Notes: a model not told the origin generated them from the sequence alone. A DNA stretch of 64,000 bases from Novosphingobium guangzhouense (GCF_002896965.1 NZ_LYMM01000014.1:62001-126000); one strand, 5' to 3'; counted from the first letter of the stretch, positions 9,064 through 17,210 are shown. Program-made: numbers and translations.

Positions 9064-9102
9064 TGATGCTCCCTGTCTGGCCGGAATCGGCAGGGAGCAT
9101 CA
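9064..9102 (-). promoter_or_regulatory. Hairpin covering the luxI ribosome-binding site
   Basis: TGATGCTCCCTG (9064-9075) and CAGGGAGCATCA (9091-9102) are perfect reverse complements separated by 15 bases. In the luxI transcript the 3' arm contains the AGGGAG that should recruit the ribosome, and it ends two bases before the start codon. A second, smaller hairpin (CGGTGT 9104-9109, ACACCG 9115-9120) lies just upstream. The layout fits control of luxI translation by RNA folding. An alternative is that the segment is coding for a longer LuxI beginning at 9118, 9103 or 9100. Confidence 0.6.
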
Positions 9103-9148
9103 TCGGTGTGAGGGACACCGCGAGTCTGTACCCGGAACTGGGACTTGA

Positions 9149-9904
9149 TCAGTGCATCGAGAGCAACTCGGGATACGTGACGATGCCGTCGAACAGGGCG
9201 CGCGCGATGAGGTTGTTGCGCTGGATATTCCCATAGGCCCGCATGATCCGCTTGGCATATTCATGCGTCGTATGTTCCGAGAGGTGCAGGATGTCGGCGA
9301 TCTCGCCATAGGTCTTGCCGCGCCCGAGCAGGATCAACACTTCTCGCTCTCGAGGTTTGAGCTTGGGCGGCGCGGGGAGTTCAAGACCTGCCCGGAGCCT
9401 TACGACGCGCCGCATCGCTTCAAAGGCAAAGGACACCGCGAAGAAGGCGGCAGGCATCGACTCGGATGGCACTGTCTCGAGCCGCGATGTGGCGAAAGTG
9501 CAGCTTCCAGCATATTCGCCGGGGAGGTGCATCGGTACCGTGTAACCGCCGCACAGGTTCCGCTTCGCACCCTGTTCGAAGATGTAGCGCTGACGCGGCG
9601 TGAGCGTTTCCAGCATCCGGGGGTTGGGCCAGAGGAAGCCGGTGTTTCGCCCGTCGCACGAGATCTGGACCGGGTCATCGAGGAAATACTGCCCGCTTAT
9701 GATCTCATTCAGCCAGTCGTTGTCGTAATTGGTGAGACCATAAGCGCCGACCGGCGGGTGCAGCAGATCGACATGATGGCTGATCGCGAACCGATCGAAT
9801 CCCAAAACGAATGTCAGGCGTTCAAGGGCCTCATAGACCCGGTTATCGTCTGACGTCTCCCCCAGAATACTGACTACCTGCTTGTAGTCGTCCCTGTCGA
9901 ACAT
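9149..9904 (-). CDS. LuxR-family quorum-sensing regulator
   Basis: A 251-residue regulator. The N-terminal 165 residues form an autoinducer-binding domain, with the family Trp, Tyr and D-P pattern (N-D-W-L-N-E-I-I-S-G-Q-Y-F-L-D-D-P-V). Residues about 180-245 are a LuxR helix-turn-helix (L-K-P-R-E-R-E-V-L-I-L-L-G-R-G-K-T, then I-A-D-I-L-H-L-S-E-H-T). It is the first gene of the luxR, luxI, phyH, winged-helix set. In mobile elements of alphaproteobacteria such pairs often govern transfer. That role is only an inference here, because no transfer genes are in the window. Confidence 0.92.
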   Translation of the reverse strand: MFDRDDYKQVVSILGETSDDNRVYEALERLTFVLGFDRFAISHHVDLLHPPVGAYGLTNYDNDWLNEIISGQYFLDDPVQISCDGRNTGFLWPNPRMLETLTPRQRYIFEQGAKRNLCGGYTVPMHLPGEYAGSCTFATSRLETVPSESMPAAFFAVSFAFEAMRRVVRLRAGLELPAPPKLKPREREVLILLGRGKTYGEIADILHLSEHTTHEYAKRIMRAYGNIQRNNLIARALFDGIVTYPELLSMH

Positions 9905-10035
9905 CGTATGTCTCCTTAATTCATCTTCGGAAATTTCCTTTCAACGCATCCATTGGTCGCGCCATGTTTGGCGTTGTGTTCGAGAGTGAGCGTCATATTT
10001 TCGGCGTCTCGCGAAGTGGAGTGGGAGAAGGAAGG

Positions 10036-10046
10036 CAGATGATCTG
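10036..10046. promoter_or_regulatory. Candidate lux-box core between divergent genes
   Basis: CAGATGATCTG is an exact dyad (CAGAT, G, ATCTG) whose core resembles the centre of tra/lux boxes. It sits in the gap between luxR and the rightward gene at 10067, 20 bases before that start. The flanking AAGGAAG and CTTCCTT add a weaker outer dyad. Confidence 0.35.
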
Positions 10047-10066
10047 TAGTTTTCTTCCTTTTCAGC

Positions 10067-10357
10067 GTGGAACCTGCCGTGCCCACACAAAAAGTCCTGA
10101 CTGCGTTTCGCGAACTTCTTCTTCGAGCGCGTGGTGCACATGAACGTTGGCAACGTGAACGACAGCTTGCGCGTCATACCCGCAAGCTTGAAGCGATACT
10201 GCGCGAAGAGCCGCCCTATGTGGCCGAGGCCGTCGACCTCTTTTTCCGCCAGAAACAGCCTGTCACGGTCATCGCGGAGACACTCGGCGTCGACGCCGAA
10301 GATGTCCGGGAGGCGCTTCTTCGCATTGTCGAACACTTCGAGGCGGACGTGCATTGA
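10067..10357 (+). CDS. Small helical protein of unknown function, possible HTH
   Basis: A 96-residue protein read divergently from luxR, with a GTG start and no strong ribosome-binding site. It is highly charged. The C-terminal half (P-V-T-V-I-A-E-T-L-G-V-D-A-E-D-V-R-E-A-L-L-R-I-V) looks like a short helix-turn-helix such as sigma region 4 or a small DNA-binding domain. The candidate lux box lies just upstream, so it could be a quorum-sensing target. I do not recognise a named family. Confidence 0.55.
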   Translation: MEPAVPTQKVLTAFRELLLRARGAHERWQRERQLARHTRKLEAILREEPPYVAEAVDLFFRQKQPVTVIAETLGVDAEDVREALLRIVEHFEADVH

Positions 10358-10494
10358 TATGTCCATCTGCTTTCCGGGTTCTGGACCAGGGCTCAGCCAA
10401 TCCGCCGGACCAGCGTATCGAGCTGTGAAGCCCGCGATTGTGGATTGTCTACCCCCGGGGCCGTAGCGTGCGCAGTGGATTGGAGAGATGAGCA

Positions 10495-11127
10495 TCATTT
10501 CAGCCACCCCACCTCGCGAAAGCTCAGGATCCCGCGGCGGGCTACGACGAGATGATCGTGCACGACGATACCGAAGCACCGCGCGGCGTTCGCGATAGTC
10601 TCCGTGAGATCCCGATCCGCCCGTGACGGTACGGGCGACCCTGACGGGTGATTATGCGCGAGAAGGATGGCGGTGGCATCGAGTTCAAGGCACCGCTTGA
10701 GGATCTCACGTGGCCAGACACGGACAGCGGAAACCGACCCGACGCCCATGATCTCGTCGGCGATCAGTTCGTTGTCCGCGTTGAGGAACAGCACACAAAA
10801 ATGCTCCGCCCGCTCATAGGCTATTTTGCCGCGCAGATAGGCGTGGACGGTCCGATCACTCGACAATATCGGTCGCTCGGCCAAAGGTGCCCGCAGCACC
10901 TGCTCCACGACGCGCTGGAAGCAGCGGAATGTTCGCTCGACATCCATGGCGTGGTCGAGCAGCTCGATCCGCTCAGCCGGACAGGCCGCCAGCGCCCCAC
11001 CCAGTGACCCGAACCGGGTGAAGAGACGATCGGCTAGTTCGCGGGCCCGGTCGGGCCGGGTGAGCCCGATCAGCTCTTCCAGGGCGCGTCGGCACCCCGG
11101 CGCTTCAGCCGGTCCTGATGACGCCAT
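10495..11127 (-). CDS. RadC-like JAB-domain protein
   Basis: About 210 residues from the chosen ATG. A longer frame reaches 11301, but its first 58 codons are a shadow of the upstream membrane-protein gene. The N-terminal part (E-E-L-I-G-L-T-R-P-D-R-A) is a remnant of the RadC lead-in. The rest is a JAB metalloprotease-fold domain with the metal motif H-N-H-P-S-G-S-P-x-P-S-x-x-D and an upstream Glu in L-N-A-D-N-E-L. RadC homologues of this kind are very common on plasmids and ICEs, and their biochemical role is unsettled. It overlaps the membrane-protein gene by 58 bp and marks the start of mobile-element backbone. Confidence 0.85.
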   Translation of the reverse strand: MASSGPAEAPGCRRALEELIGLTRPDRARELADRLFTRFGSLGGALAACPAERIELLDHAMDVERTFRCFQRVVEQVLRAPLAERPILSSDRTVHAYLRGKIAYERAEHFCVLFLNADNELIADEIMGVGSVSAVRVWPREILKRCLELDATAILLAHNHPSGSPVPSRADRDLTETIANAARCFGIVVHDHLVVARRGILSFREVGWLK

Positions 11128-11525
11128 GTCGCGGCGATCAGGACGATCTGCGCCAGCCAGCTCCATACCGCTATCGCATGCATGTAAGCGCGCGGCACGA
11201 CATTCGGCACAGTCTGCAGCATGACATGGAGGATGACCTCGTCCGCCAGCATGGCTGCGACCCACATCGGCCAGAAGCGATTGCTCCGAAGGGATAGCCA
11301 TAGGAATACTCCCAGGATAGCCAGGTCGGTCAGAAGAATACCTGTCTCGACGTGCTCAAAGCGGTGAATGGCGGGCGATGCAGCCAGAACGCTGAGACCG
11401 GCGCCTCCAAGCAGGGTCGCCGCCCCGATCTGTTCGGGACGGCCCCCTTTCACGAACGCATAGCCGCTGCTGACGACCAGCAGAGCGGAGAACAGGATTT
11501 GTCTCGTCATGACCCATGGCAACAT
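11070..11525 (-). CDS. Small integral membrane protein, unknown
   Basis: About 151 residues with four likely transmembrane segments: I-L-F-S-A-L-L-V-V-S-S-G-Y-A-F, A-A-T-L-L-G-G-A-G-L-S-V-L-A-A, I-L-L-T-D-L-A-I-L-G-V-F-L-W-L, and a fourth around W-S-W-L-A-Q-I-V-L-I-A-A-T-W. The frame extends to 11627 but would then overlap the next gene. The ATG at 11525, or the one at 11510, avoids this. No family is recognised. It is probably co-transcribed with radC. Confidence 0.65.
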   Translation of the reverse strand: MLPWVMTRQILFSALLVVSSGYAFVKGGRPEQIGAATLLGGAGLSVLAASPAIHRFEHVETGILLTDLAILGVFLWLSLRSNRFWPMWVAAMLADEVILHVMLQTVPNVVPRAYMHAIAVWSWLAQIVLIAATWRHQDRLKRRGADAPWKS

Positions 11526-11562
11526 GATTTGTGAAAGCTCGTCAATCACGAGACGCGGGCGA

Positions 11563-11907
11563 TCAAACCGCCCGCAGGTGCTGGCCGGCGGGCTCCGAGA
11601 TAGCGCCCCTGACCTTGAGCAGGTCACCGTAGCTCACCTCGGTCAGGCCCATATCGTCACTGGCCTGTTTGAGATTGGCGTGGGTCGCGACGATCCGTTC
11701 GCGCGTTTCGGCCACGAGCACCACGGCCGAGGCGGAACTGGCAAAGGCTTCCTGGCCGATGGCCGCCGAGAGACGGGCGTCCAGGCGAGCCAGGGGAAGC
11801 GCCGCATTCAGTTCGGCAATCCGGGCGGCGGCAATATCGAGGGCCGCTTCAGCGGCGAAGAGACGTTCAGCGACGTTTCGGGCGATGGTTTGGCGTTGAG
11901 CGCGCAT
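11563..11907 (-). CDS. Unknown Ala-rich helical protein
   Basis: A 114-residue protein preceded by a strong ribosome-binding site (AAGGAG, 6 bases from the ATG). It is alanine-rich and likely all-helical, with a coiled-coil-like first half (A-A-E-A-A-L-D-I-A-A-A-R-I-A-E-L-N). No cysteine, signal peptide or membrane segment is seen. It sits between the TM-anchored HTH gene and the small membrane-protein gene, all reading left, so an operon is likely. No family is recognised. Confidence 0.6.
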   Translation of the reverse strand: MRAQRQTIARNVAERLFAAEAALDIAAARIAELNAALPLARLDARLSAAIGQEAFASSASAVVLVAETRERIVATHANLKQASDDMGLTEVSYGDLLKVRGAISEPAGQHLRAV

Positions 11908-11969
11908 GTTTGCTCCTTCCCATCCTCACGGACAGGTTCAAGAATAGGGGTTTTGGGAGAGATGCTGCC

Positions 11970-12545
11970 CTACTGGCTCACGAGAGTGTTGAGCGCCGAG
12001 AGCAGCGACACTGCGGAACCTATGATGACGAGCAGCGCTGCCATCAGGACCACAAAGATGATCAGCGTATAAGATCCGGTCAGGTCATTGTCTTGCCTCC
12101 CTGCTGTACGGACGGGAGCCAGATCACGCAGGGCGCGTAACGAGCGAGCGCGGTTTCCATTGGCCAAAGGCCGTTGTTCTTCCGCGAAGCTGTCGACTGC
12201 CTGTGCTACCTGCGTCTGTGTGTCCGTAGGTTCGTCAACACGCACATCAGGGCAGGAATCGCGGTTCTCGCCTAGGGGCAATAAATGAGGGGGCAAAAAA
12301 TGTTGGAATTCTGATGGGGCATTTTGTGCCTCCCAGGCCACGAACATCTGCGCTGCGACCCTGCGGGAAACCCCGCCCAATATCTGGCGCGCCTCGAATA
12401 TGAGATTGTTCACGGTGCTGGGCGACAGACCCAAAATCAGGCCGATTTCCTTGGCGGAATAGCTCTTTGCCGCCTCGCGCAGACAGTCGCCATGCCGCCG
12501 GCTGAGAAGCTTCATCTTGTCCGAATGGTCTGTAACCAAGGGCAT
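11970..12545 (-). CDS. LuxR-type HTH protein with a C-terminal membrane anchor
   Basis: About 191 residues. The N-terminal 65 residues hold a LuxR/GerE-type helix-turn-helix (L-S-R-R-H-G-D-C-L-R-E-A-A, then K-E-I-G-L-I-L-G-L-S-P-S-T-V-N-N). A polar linker follows. The last 30 residues contain one hydrophobic segment (L-I-I-F-V-V-L-M-A-A-L-L-V-I-I-G-S-A-V). It therefore looks like a DNA-binding protein tethered to the inner membrane. The ATG used has GGAGGG upstream. A dyad in its upstream region (12751-12768) could be its operator. Confidence 0.75.
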   Translation of the reverse strand: MPLVTDHSDKMKLLSRRHGDCLREAAKSYSAKEIGLILGLSPSTVNNLIFEARQILGGVSRRVAAQMFVAWEAQNAPSEFQHFLPPHLLPLGENRDSCPDVRVDEPTDTQTQVAQAVDSFAEEQRPLANGNRARSLRALRDLAPVRTAGRQDNDLTGSYTLIIFVVLMAALLVIIGSAVSLLSALNTLVSQ

Positions 12546-12721
12546 TTCCCGTCGCCCTCCTCGGGCAATATGAAGTCGCACCTTTCCTGCTGCGCGTCGT
12601 ATCCGATCTTCCGGCTATGCTTGCCGGTAACGGTGTCGAATTCGATCACATGCCGCTTCAGACTATACCTCTCCGATCCGCCTGGTGACAGGTCAAACAG
12701 GCGATTGGTCAAGGGAATCAA
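12512..12721 (-). CDS. Possible small protein overlapping the anchored HTH gene
   Basis: A 69-residue frame with a TTG start that runs into the first 34 bases of the anchored HTH gene. Its third codon positions are GC-rich and the sequence (R-H-V-I-E-F-D-T-V-T-G-K-H-S-R-K-I-G-Y) looks protein-like, so a coupled upstream gene is possible. The weak start and the lack of any family make this a low-confidence call. The same bases may simply be leader sequence. Confidence 0.3.
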   Translation of the reverse strand: MIPLTNRLFDLSPGGSERYSLKRHVIEFDTVTGKHSRKIGYDAQQERCDFILPEEGDGKCPWLQTIRTR

Positions 12722-12750
12722 CGATATGTAGCCTTAAGGCAACGGTAGAC

Positions 12751-12768
12751 GGTTAAAATCTATTAACC
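12751..12768. promoter_or_regulatory. Dyad symmetric site, possible operator
   Basis: GGTTAA and TTAACC form a perfect inverted repeat with a 6-base AT-rich centre. It lies in the AT-rich gap between the leftward HTH gene and the rightward Toprim gene, where divergent promoters are expected. It may bind the HTH protein itself; this is inference. Confidence 0.4.
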
Positions 12769-12939
12769 CGGTTCTTACCGGCGACGACTCGCTTTTTCAC
12801 CCCGACGCCAATCCGAGTCGGGCGCGAGCGGGATGCGGCGAAAGGGAGGGGGAGGGCGAATGGCGAACGAAACGAGGTATCGTCGTGCGAAGCTCCCACT
12901 GGATGTCGCCCGTTGCCGACATCCGCATATCCCCCGCCC

Positions 12940-13836
12940 ATGCAGGAAGCGAGCATCGTGGCCCCAGCACCTGACCTCGAGATCGAGGGTGAACGGCTGT
13001 GCCGGCGGCTGAGCGGCAGATGGACGACCGGGCAGGGGCTCTGCCTGTGTCCTGCCCATGACGATCACGATCCGAGCCTGTCCATCCGCGTCGGCCGCCG
13101 CGCCCTGCTGTTCAAATGCTTTGCGGGCTGTGACACGATCGCCGTTCTCCATGCGATACGCCGCCTGCATCTGCCTCTTCCCCGCCCGGCTCCCGATGTT
13201 CCATTATCGCGCTCGAACCAGACCGCTACGCGACCGGGGCCAGCCTTGCGCCTCTGGGATGCATCTGCTCCACTCATCGGGACGCCTGCCGAGACCTACC
13301 TGTCCGGGCGCCTGCTCCAGCCGCCGTGGCATGACCTGCGCTATAACGCGCGCGCGCCACTCGGACGCGGTCGCGACGTGGTATTCCGCCCGGCGCTGAT
13401 CGCTGCGGTGCGCGAGAGGCACCGGATCGTCGCAGTCCATCGGTCCTTCCTCGATCCGCTATCATTGGGTCTGGCAAAGGACCTGACCAATCCTCGCATG
13501 ATGCTGGGACGTCCGGGTCGCGGCGCGGTGCAGCTTGCGCCCGCAAACGACATCCTGGGTCTCGCCGAAGGGATCGAGACCGCGCTTGCCGCCATGCGGC
13601 TGCACCGGCTTCCAGTCTGGGCCACACTGGGCACCGAGCGCGCCGCGCATATCCTCCTGCCCGACAGTCTCGAACGGCTCGTGCTCCTGTTCGACAGGGA
13701 TGCGGCCGGCTGGTCCGCGCACCAGCGCGCTCTGGAAGCCTATGCCCGGCCCGGCCTGGAGATCCGCAGCGCCTGGCCGCCTGCCGGTCTTAATGACTGG
13801 GCCGATGTGCTCGCCACCCGCCTGCGGGCGGCCTGA
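12940..13836 (+). CDS. Toprim-domain primase-like protein
   Basis: A 298-residue protein. The N-terminus carries a CHC2-like zinc ribbon (C-L-C-P-A-H-D-D-H-D-P-S-L-S, then L-F-K-C-F-A-G-C-D). The C-terminal half is a Toprim domain, with the Glu in L-G-L-A-E-G-I-E-T-A-L and the Asp pair in L-L-F-D-R-D-A-A-G. This domain pair is typical of plasmid and phage primases; the helicase part of larger primases is absent. A longer frame starts nine codons upstream, but the ATG used fits the family better. It is presumably used in replication or transfer of the mobile element. Confidence 0.85.
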   Translation: MQEASIVAPAPDLEIEGERLCRRLSGRWTTGQGLCLCPAHDDHDPSLSIRVGRRALLFKCFAGCDTIAVLHAIRRLHLPLPRPAPDVPLSRSNQTATRPGPALRLWDASAPLIGTPAETYLSGRLLQPPWHDLRYNARAPLGRGRDVVFRPALIAAVRERHRIVAVHRSFLDPLSLGLAKDLTNPRMMLGRPGRGAVQLAPANDILGLAEGIETALAAMRLHRLPVWATLGTERAAHILLPDSLERLVLLFDRDAAGWSAHQRALEAYARPGLEIRSAWPPAGLNDWADVLATRLRAA

Positions 13837-13861
13837 CGAGATGCCTACGAGAGGAGGCTGC

Positions 13862-13880
13862 CCCGCGTCAGAGACGCGGG
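13862..13880. terminator. Hairpin between convergent genes
   Basis: CCCGCGTC and GACGCGGG flank a 3-base loop. It lies between the stop codons of the Toprim gene and the HU gene. There is no clear T-run, so it is at best a weak or bidirectional terminator. Confidence 0.45.
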
Positions 13881-13892
13881 ACAGCGAACCCA

Positions 13893-14168
13893 TCAGCCGT
13901 TGAGGCGATCCTTCACCGCCTTGGCCGGAGCGAAGCTCAGCTTCTTCGACGCCTTGATCGCGATGGTCTCGCCGGTCGCCGGATTGCGGCCCTCGCGCGC
14001 AGGGGAATCCTTGATCTTGAACTTGCCGAAGCCGTTCAGCGATATCTCCTCGCCCTTCGCGGCGGCATCGGTGATCAGATCGAAGACGCTGTCGACGGCC
14101 TGGCGTGCATCGGCTTTCGTGAGGCCGAGCGCCGCCGCCAGCGCTTCTGCGAGTTCGGAATTGTTCAT
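13893..14168 (-). CDS. HU-family nucleoid protein
   Basis: A 91-residue histone-like protein of standard HU length. It has the dimerisation helices (N-N-S-E-L-A-E-A-L-A-A-A-L-G-L-T-K-A-D-A), the G-F-G-K-F core, the arm motif R-x-G-R-N-P-A-T-G-E and the closing A-P-A-K-A-V-K-D. It bends and wraps DNA. Mobile elements often carry their own copy. It is encoded alone, leftward, between the primase and the first ParB gene. Confidence 0.95.
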   Translation of the reverse strand: MNNSELAEALAAALGLTKADARQAVDSVFDLITDAAAKGEEISLNGFGKFKIKDSPAREGRNPATGETIAIKASKKLSFAPAKAVKDRLNG

Positions 14169-14322
14169 GAAGTGTCTCCTGGAAAATGGCGAAGCCCGTG
14201 TCCTTAGCCGCGCTGCACTCCATGGTCACGACCCAAAAAGGCGCGACCGGAAAGGGGAGGGGGGAAGGGGGCAGGGCGCGCGGCCTGATTGTGCGGGCCG
14301 TCTCTGCTCCAGGAGTTATCCT

Positions 14323-16353
14323 ATGATCAAACCAGCCCTTCTCATCCCCGCGAGCCATCTCGCCAAGTCGCCCATCAACGTGCGCAAGCGGACCGATCCG
14401 CGCGCCGATGCCGAGCTCGAAGCCAGCATCGCCGCGCACGGCCTCCTTCAGAACCTCGTCGGCGTGCCGGTGTCCCGAAAGAAGGGCCATTACCGTGTCA
14501 CTGCCGGCGGCCGGCGCCTCGACGCGATCCACCGCCTGATCGAGAAGGGCCGGCTGCGGCCCGATCATGAAGTGCCCGTCCTGGTCCTTTCCAATCCAAA
14601 CGATGGCCGCGAGATCAGCCTCGTCGAGAATTTTGAACGGGCGCCGCTTTCTCCTGCCGAAGATTGCCTCGCTTTCCGCGATCTTATCGAAGTCGAAAAG
14701 CTGAGCCCCGCGGACATCGCCCGGCGCTTCGGCATCGAGGAACGCTTCGTGCTGGGCCGCCTGCGCCTGGCCAATCTCGCCGATCCGATCTTCGCCGCAC
14801 TTGAGGGCGACGAGATCACGCTCGACGTCGCCAAGGCCTATGCCACGACCGCGGACACGGGCCGACAGATGGCGGTGTGGGAATCGCTGCGGACCGGCTA
14901 TTCGCGCGATAACGTCAACGAAATCCGGCGGGCACTCAAGACCTACAGCTACCGCGCCGATGATCCCAGGGCACTGCTGGTCGGGCGCGACGCCTATATC
15001 GCCGCCGGTGGGCGTGTCGAAGACCAGGATCTGTTTTCGACCGCTACCGATGAGCGCTGGATCGATACCCATATCCTCGACGACCTCGCCGCAGAGAAGC
15101 TCGCCGCGCAGGCCGAGGCGATCCGTCAGCGTGAGGGGCTGGGCGAGGTGCGGGTGGTCGCAGCCGAACACGTTCCCTACATGGCGACCTTCGCGCTGCA
15201 ACCGCTGAGCGGAACTGTCGAGCCCCTCACCGGGGACCAGGAAGCGCGTAAACAGGAGATCGAAGCGGAAATCGCCGGGATCGACCTTCGCGCGGGGGAT
15301 GAAACCTGTGAGGCCGAAGGCGATGAGGCGCAGCGCTACGCCGACCTCCAGGCTGAACTGGGTGCGATCACCGAGCGTGAGCCCGTGCTCGACGCCGAGC
15401 AGAAAGCCTCCGCGCTCGGCTATGTGGTGTTGAAACCCGATGGAACCCCGCAGATCCATCATCAGCTCTACCTCGCACCCGTTGCCGACACGGGTGCCGA
15501 CGAGAGCGATGACGAAGACGCCGAACCTGCCGACGGGCTCAGCGGCTCCGGTGCGGCGATCGATACCGCGCCCGCCATGAGCCAGCGCCTGCGGGAGATG
15601 CTGGCGGTGATGAAGACCGAGCTCCTGGCCGTCCATGTCGCCAGCGACCCGGCATTCGCGCTCGATCTCGGTACCTTCCTCATGGTCGAGCGGGAATGCC
15701 GGCATATGCCCTGCATCCTGCCGAGCGATCTATATGCCACGGCGCCCCAACCGCTGCTTGCCGACTTCAAGCCCGGGACCGCGGCTGCGGCAGAATGGCG
15801 CAGGCTGGAAGAGGCGCTCGATCGTAGCTGGACGGGCTGCTCAGGGCTTGAGGAGCGCTACGATGCCTTCTGCGCGCTTGGCGATGAAGCGCGGGCGGCC
15901 TGGCTCGGATGGGCGATTGCGCGCACGCTCCATGCCGTTCCCGATGGCCGAGAAGGCACCGACTTCCTCAACCATCTCGGCCGCAAGCTCGGCATCGACG
16001 TCGCCGCCTGGTGGCGCCCCACCGCACTGACCTTCTTCGACAAGCTGACCAGGCCCGGCATCCTGGCTCTCTTCGAGGAGATCGGCGGCGAGGAATTGCG
16101 CGTGCGCTATTCCGGTTCGAAGAAGCACGACCTTGCCGCATCGGCCGAGCGGCTGTTTGGCGGTGACGTGGTCATCGAGCCCGAGATCCAGGAACGGGCG
16201 CTCGCCTGGCTGCCCGAGCAGATGCGCTTTGTCCCTGCCGAAGGGGAAGCCGATGCCGATGATAAAGTGGCGAATGCCGATGCGGACATGCCCGTCCCGT
16301 CGGCCGACGAATCCGATAAGGCAACCGACGAAACTCTGCCGCGCGCCGCGTGA
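14323..16353 (+). CDS. ParB/RepB/Spo0J-family DNA-binding protein (long form)
   Basis: A 676-residue protein. I place the start at the ATG with AGGAG seven bases upstream; the frame is open much further left, antisense to HU. Residues about 10-100 are a ParB N-terminal nuclease/CTPase-type domain (H-G-L-L-Q-N-L-V-G-V, then G-G-R-R-x-x-A-I, then E-N-F-E-R-A-P-L-S-P). A helix-turn-helix follows (L-S-P-A-D-I-A-R-R-F-G-I). The long C-terminal part is acidic and ends in a Glu/Asp-rich tail. Such long ParB-like proteins are common on large sphingomonad plasmids and ICEs. A second ParB in the PRTRC cassette (29107) is distinct. Confidence 0.9.
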   Translation: MIKPALLIPASHLAKSPINVRKRTDPRADAELEASIAAHGLLQNLVGVPVSRKKGHYRVTAGGRRLDAIHRLIEKGRLRPDHEVPVLVLSNPNDGREISLVENFERAPLSPAEDCLAFRDLIEVEKLSPADIARRFGIEERFVLGRLRLANLADPIFAALEGDEITLDVAKAYATTADTGRQMAVWESLRTGYSRDNVNEIRRALKTYSYRADDPRALLVGRDAYIAAGGRVEDQDLFSTATDERWIDTHILDDLAAEKLAAQAEAIRQREGLGEVRVVAAEHVPYMATFALQPLSGTVEPLTGDQEARKQEIEAEIAGIDLRAGDETCEAEGDEAQRYADLQAELGAITEREPVLDAEQKASALGYVVLKPDGTPQIHHQLYLAPVADTGADESDDEDAEPADGLSGSGAAIDTAPAMSQRLREMLAVMKTELLAVHVASDPAFALDLGTFLMVERECRHMPCILPSDLYATAPQPLLADFKPGTAAAAEWRRLEEALDRSWTGCSGLEERYDAFCALGDEARAAWLGWAIARTLHAVPDGREGTDFLNHLGRKLGIDVAAWWRPTALTFFDKLTRPGILALFEEIGGEELRVRYSGSKKHDLAASAERLFGGDVVIEPEIQERALAWLPEQMRFVPAEGEADADDKVANADADMPVPSADESDKATDETLPRAA

Positions 16354-16361
16354 AGATCGCA

Positions 16362-16384
16362 GGGACCGGGCCTGTCCCGGTCCC
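16362..16384. terminator. Hairpin after the ParB gene
   Basis: GGGACCGGG and CCCGGTCCC pair around a 5-base loop, between the stop codons of the convergent ParB-like and SEC-C genes. No T-run follows on either strand, so it may slow or end transcription from both sides only weakly. Confidence 0.5.
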
Positions 16385-16395
16385 GCCTCGTCCCC

Positions 16396-17061
16396 TCAGT
16401 TCAGGCCACAACACTTCTTGTACTTGCGCCCCGATCCACAGGGGCAGGGATCGTTTCTGCCAATCTTCTGGCGTTTGATGCTGTAAGGCCGGTGCGGATC
16501 ATTCTCGAGCCGCCACTGATGGAGCATCTCCACCCAGATCGGGATCAGGTCGGGCGCCTCGGTATCCCAGCGATCCTCCTCGGCGCGCGTGAGCTTCCGC
16601 GTCCCGTCGGCAAAGGCGCGCAATGTCCGGATGCCCTCGATCGCCGCCCGGCATCCGGCGTCATCGTCGGCCAGAACCCGTAGCCATCCGGCAGGCGAGA
16701 TGTCCATCGCCTGCCCGAACCCCTCGATCCACATCTCCCACAGCGTCTCGTCGGTCCGGGTGTCGATTTCCAGCACCGGCTCGAACGTGCCGGGCTGTGC
16801 CAGCGATGCGAGGATCTCATGGTAGCGATGCATCACCAGATCGATGAAATGCTGCATGCCCCCGGCATCGGCGAAGGTGGGAGTGCCCTCGCCGTCGTCG
16901 CCCGCCCAGATCGTCTTCAGCCATTGGCTGGGCACGATGAGGTCCGGGCTGACGATGACGCCGGTGAGGAAGCCGTCAAGCTGGGTGAGCAGCATGCAGT
17001 CGTCGCCCTGCGCGAGCAGCAGCTGATCGAGTTCATCGAGATAGTCGAACGAGAAAGCCAT
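16396..17061 (-). CDS. UPF0149/YecA-type protein with SEC-C zinc motif
   Basis: A 221-residue protein. The N-terminal 180 residues match the UPF0149 (YecA) pattern, including [15 protein letters not shown]. The C-terminus is a SEC-C zinc-binding motif ([18 protein letters not shown]), known from SecA and many accessory proteins. Its function is unclear; in other proteins the motif mediates contacts with nucleic acid or protein partners. It is encoded alone, leftward, in the backbone. Confidence 0.88.
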   Translation of the reverse strand: MAFSFDYLDELDQLLLAQGDDCMLLTQLDGFLTGVIVSPDLIVPSQWLKTIWAGDDGEGTPTFADAGGMQHFIDLVMHRYHEILASLAQPGTFEPVLEIDTRTDETLWEMWIEGFGQAMDISPAGWLRVLADDDAGCRAAIEGIRTLRAFADGTRKLTRAEEDRWDTEAPDLIPIWVEMLHQWRLENDPHRPYSIKRQKIGRNDPCPCGSGRKYKKCCGLN

Positions 17062-17210
17062 TTCCCTTCCTAGCCCGCCTTCGCCCGCTCGTCATCGTTC
17101 GGGAAATCTCCCCACAATTCCTGGCAACCGCACCGGGACCAGCGCCCGAGGAGCGGAGGGGGGGAAGGGAACGATGATTGATCCCGTTATCTGCCGAGGT
17201 GCCCAAGTAT

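Noticed and set aside
9062..9118. Longer LuxI starting at GTG 9118
   Set aside because: The extra 19 residues match nothing in LuxI proteins and are encoded by the hairpin arms; the invariant residues number correctly from the ATG at 9061. It is kept as an alternative in the finding.
9941..10579. A 212-codon minus-strand frame spanning the luxR upstream gap
   Set aside because: It overlaps the divergent promoter region and the gene at 10067, and its sequence is Arg/Ser/Pro-rich without a domain.
11128..11301. N-terminal extension of RadC
   Set aside because: Cys/Arg/Ala-rich text that is the shadow of the membrane-protein gene in another frame.
13462..15705. A 747-codon open frame on the minus strand
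   Set aside because: It runs antisense to the Toprim, HU and ParB genes, has no ribosome-binding site, and reflects the GC-rich codon use of the ParB gene.
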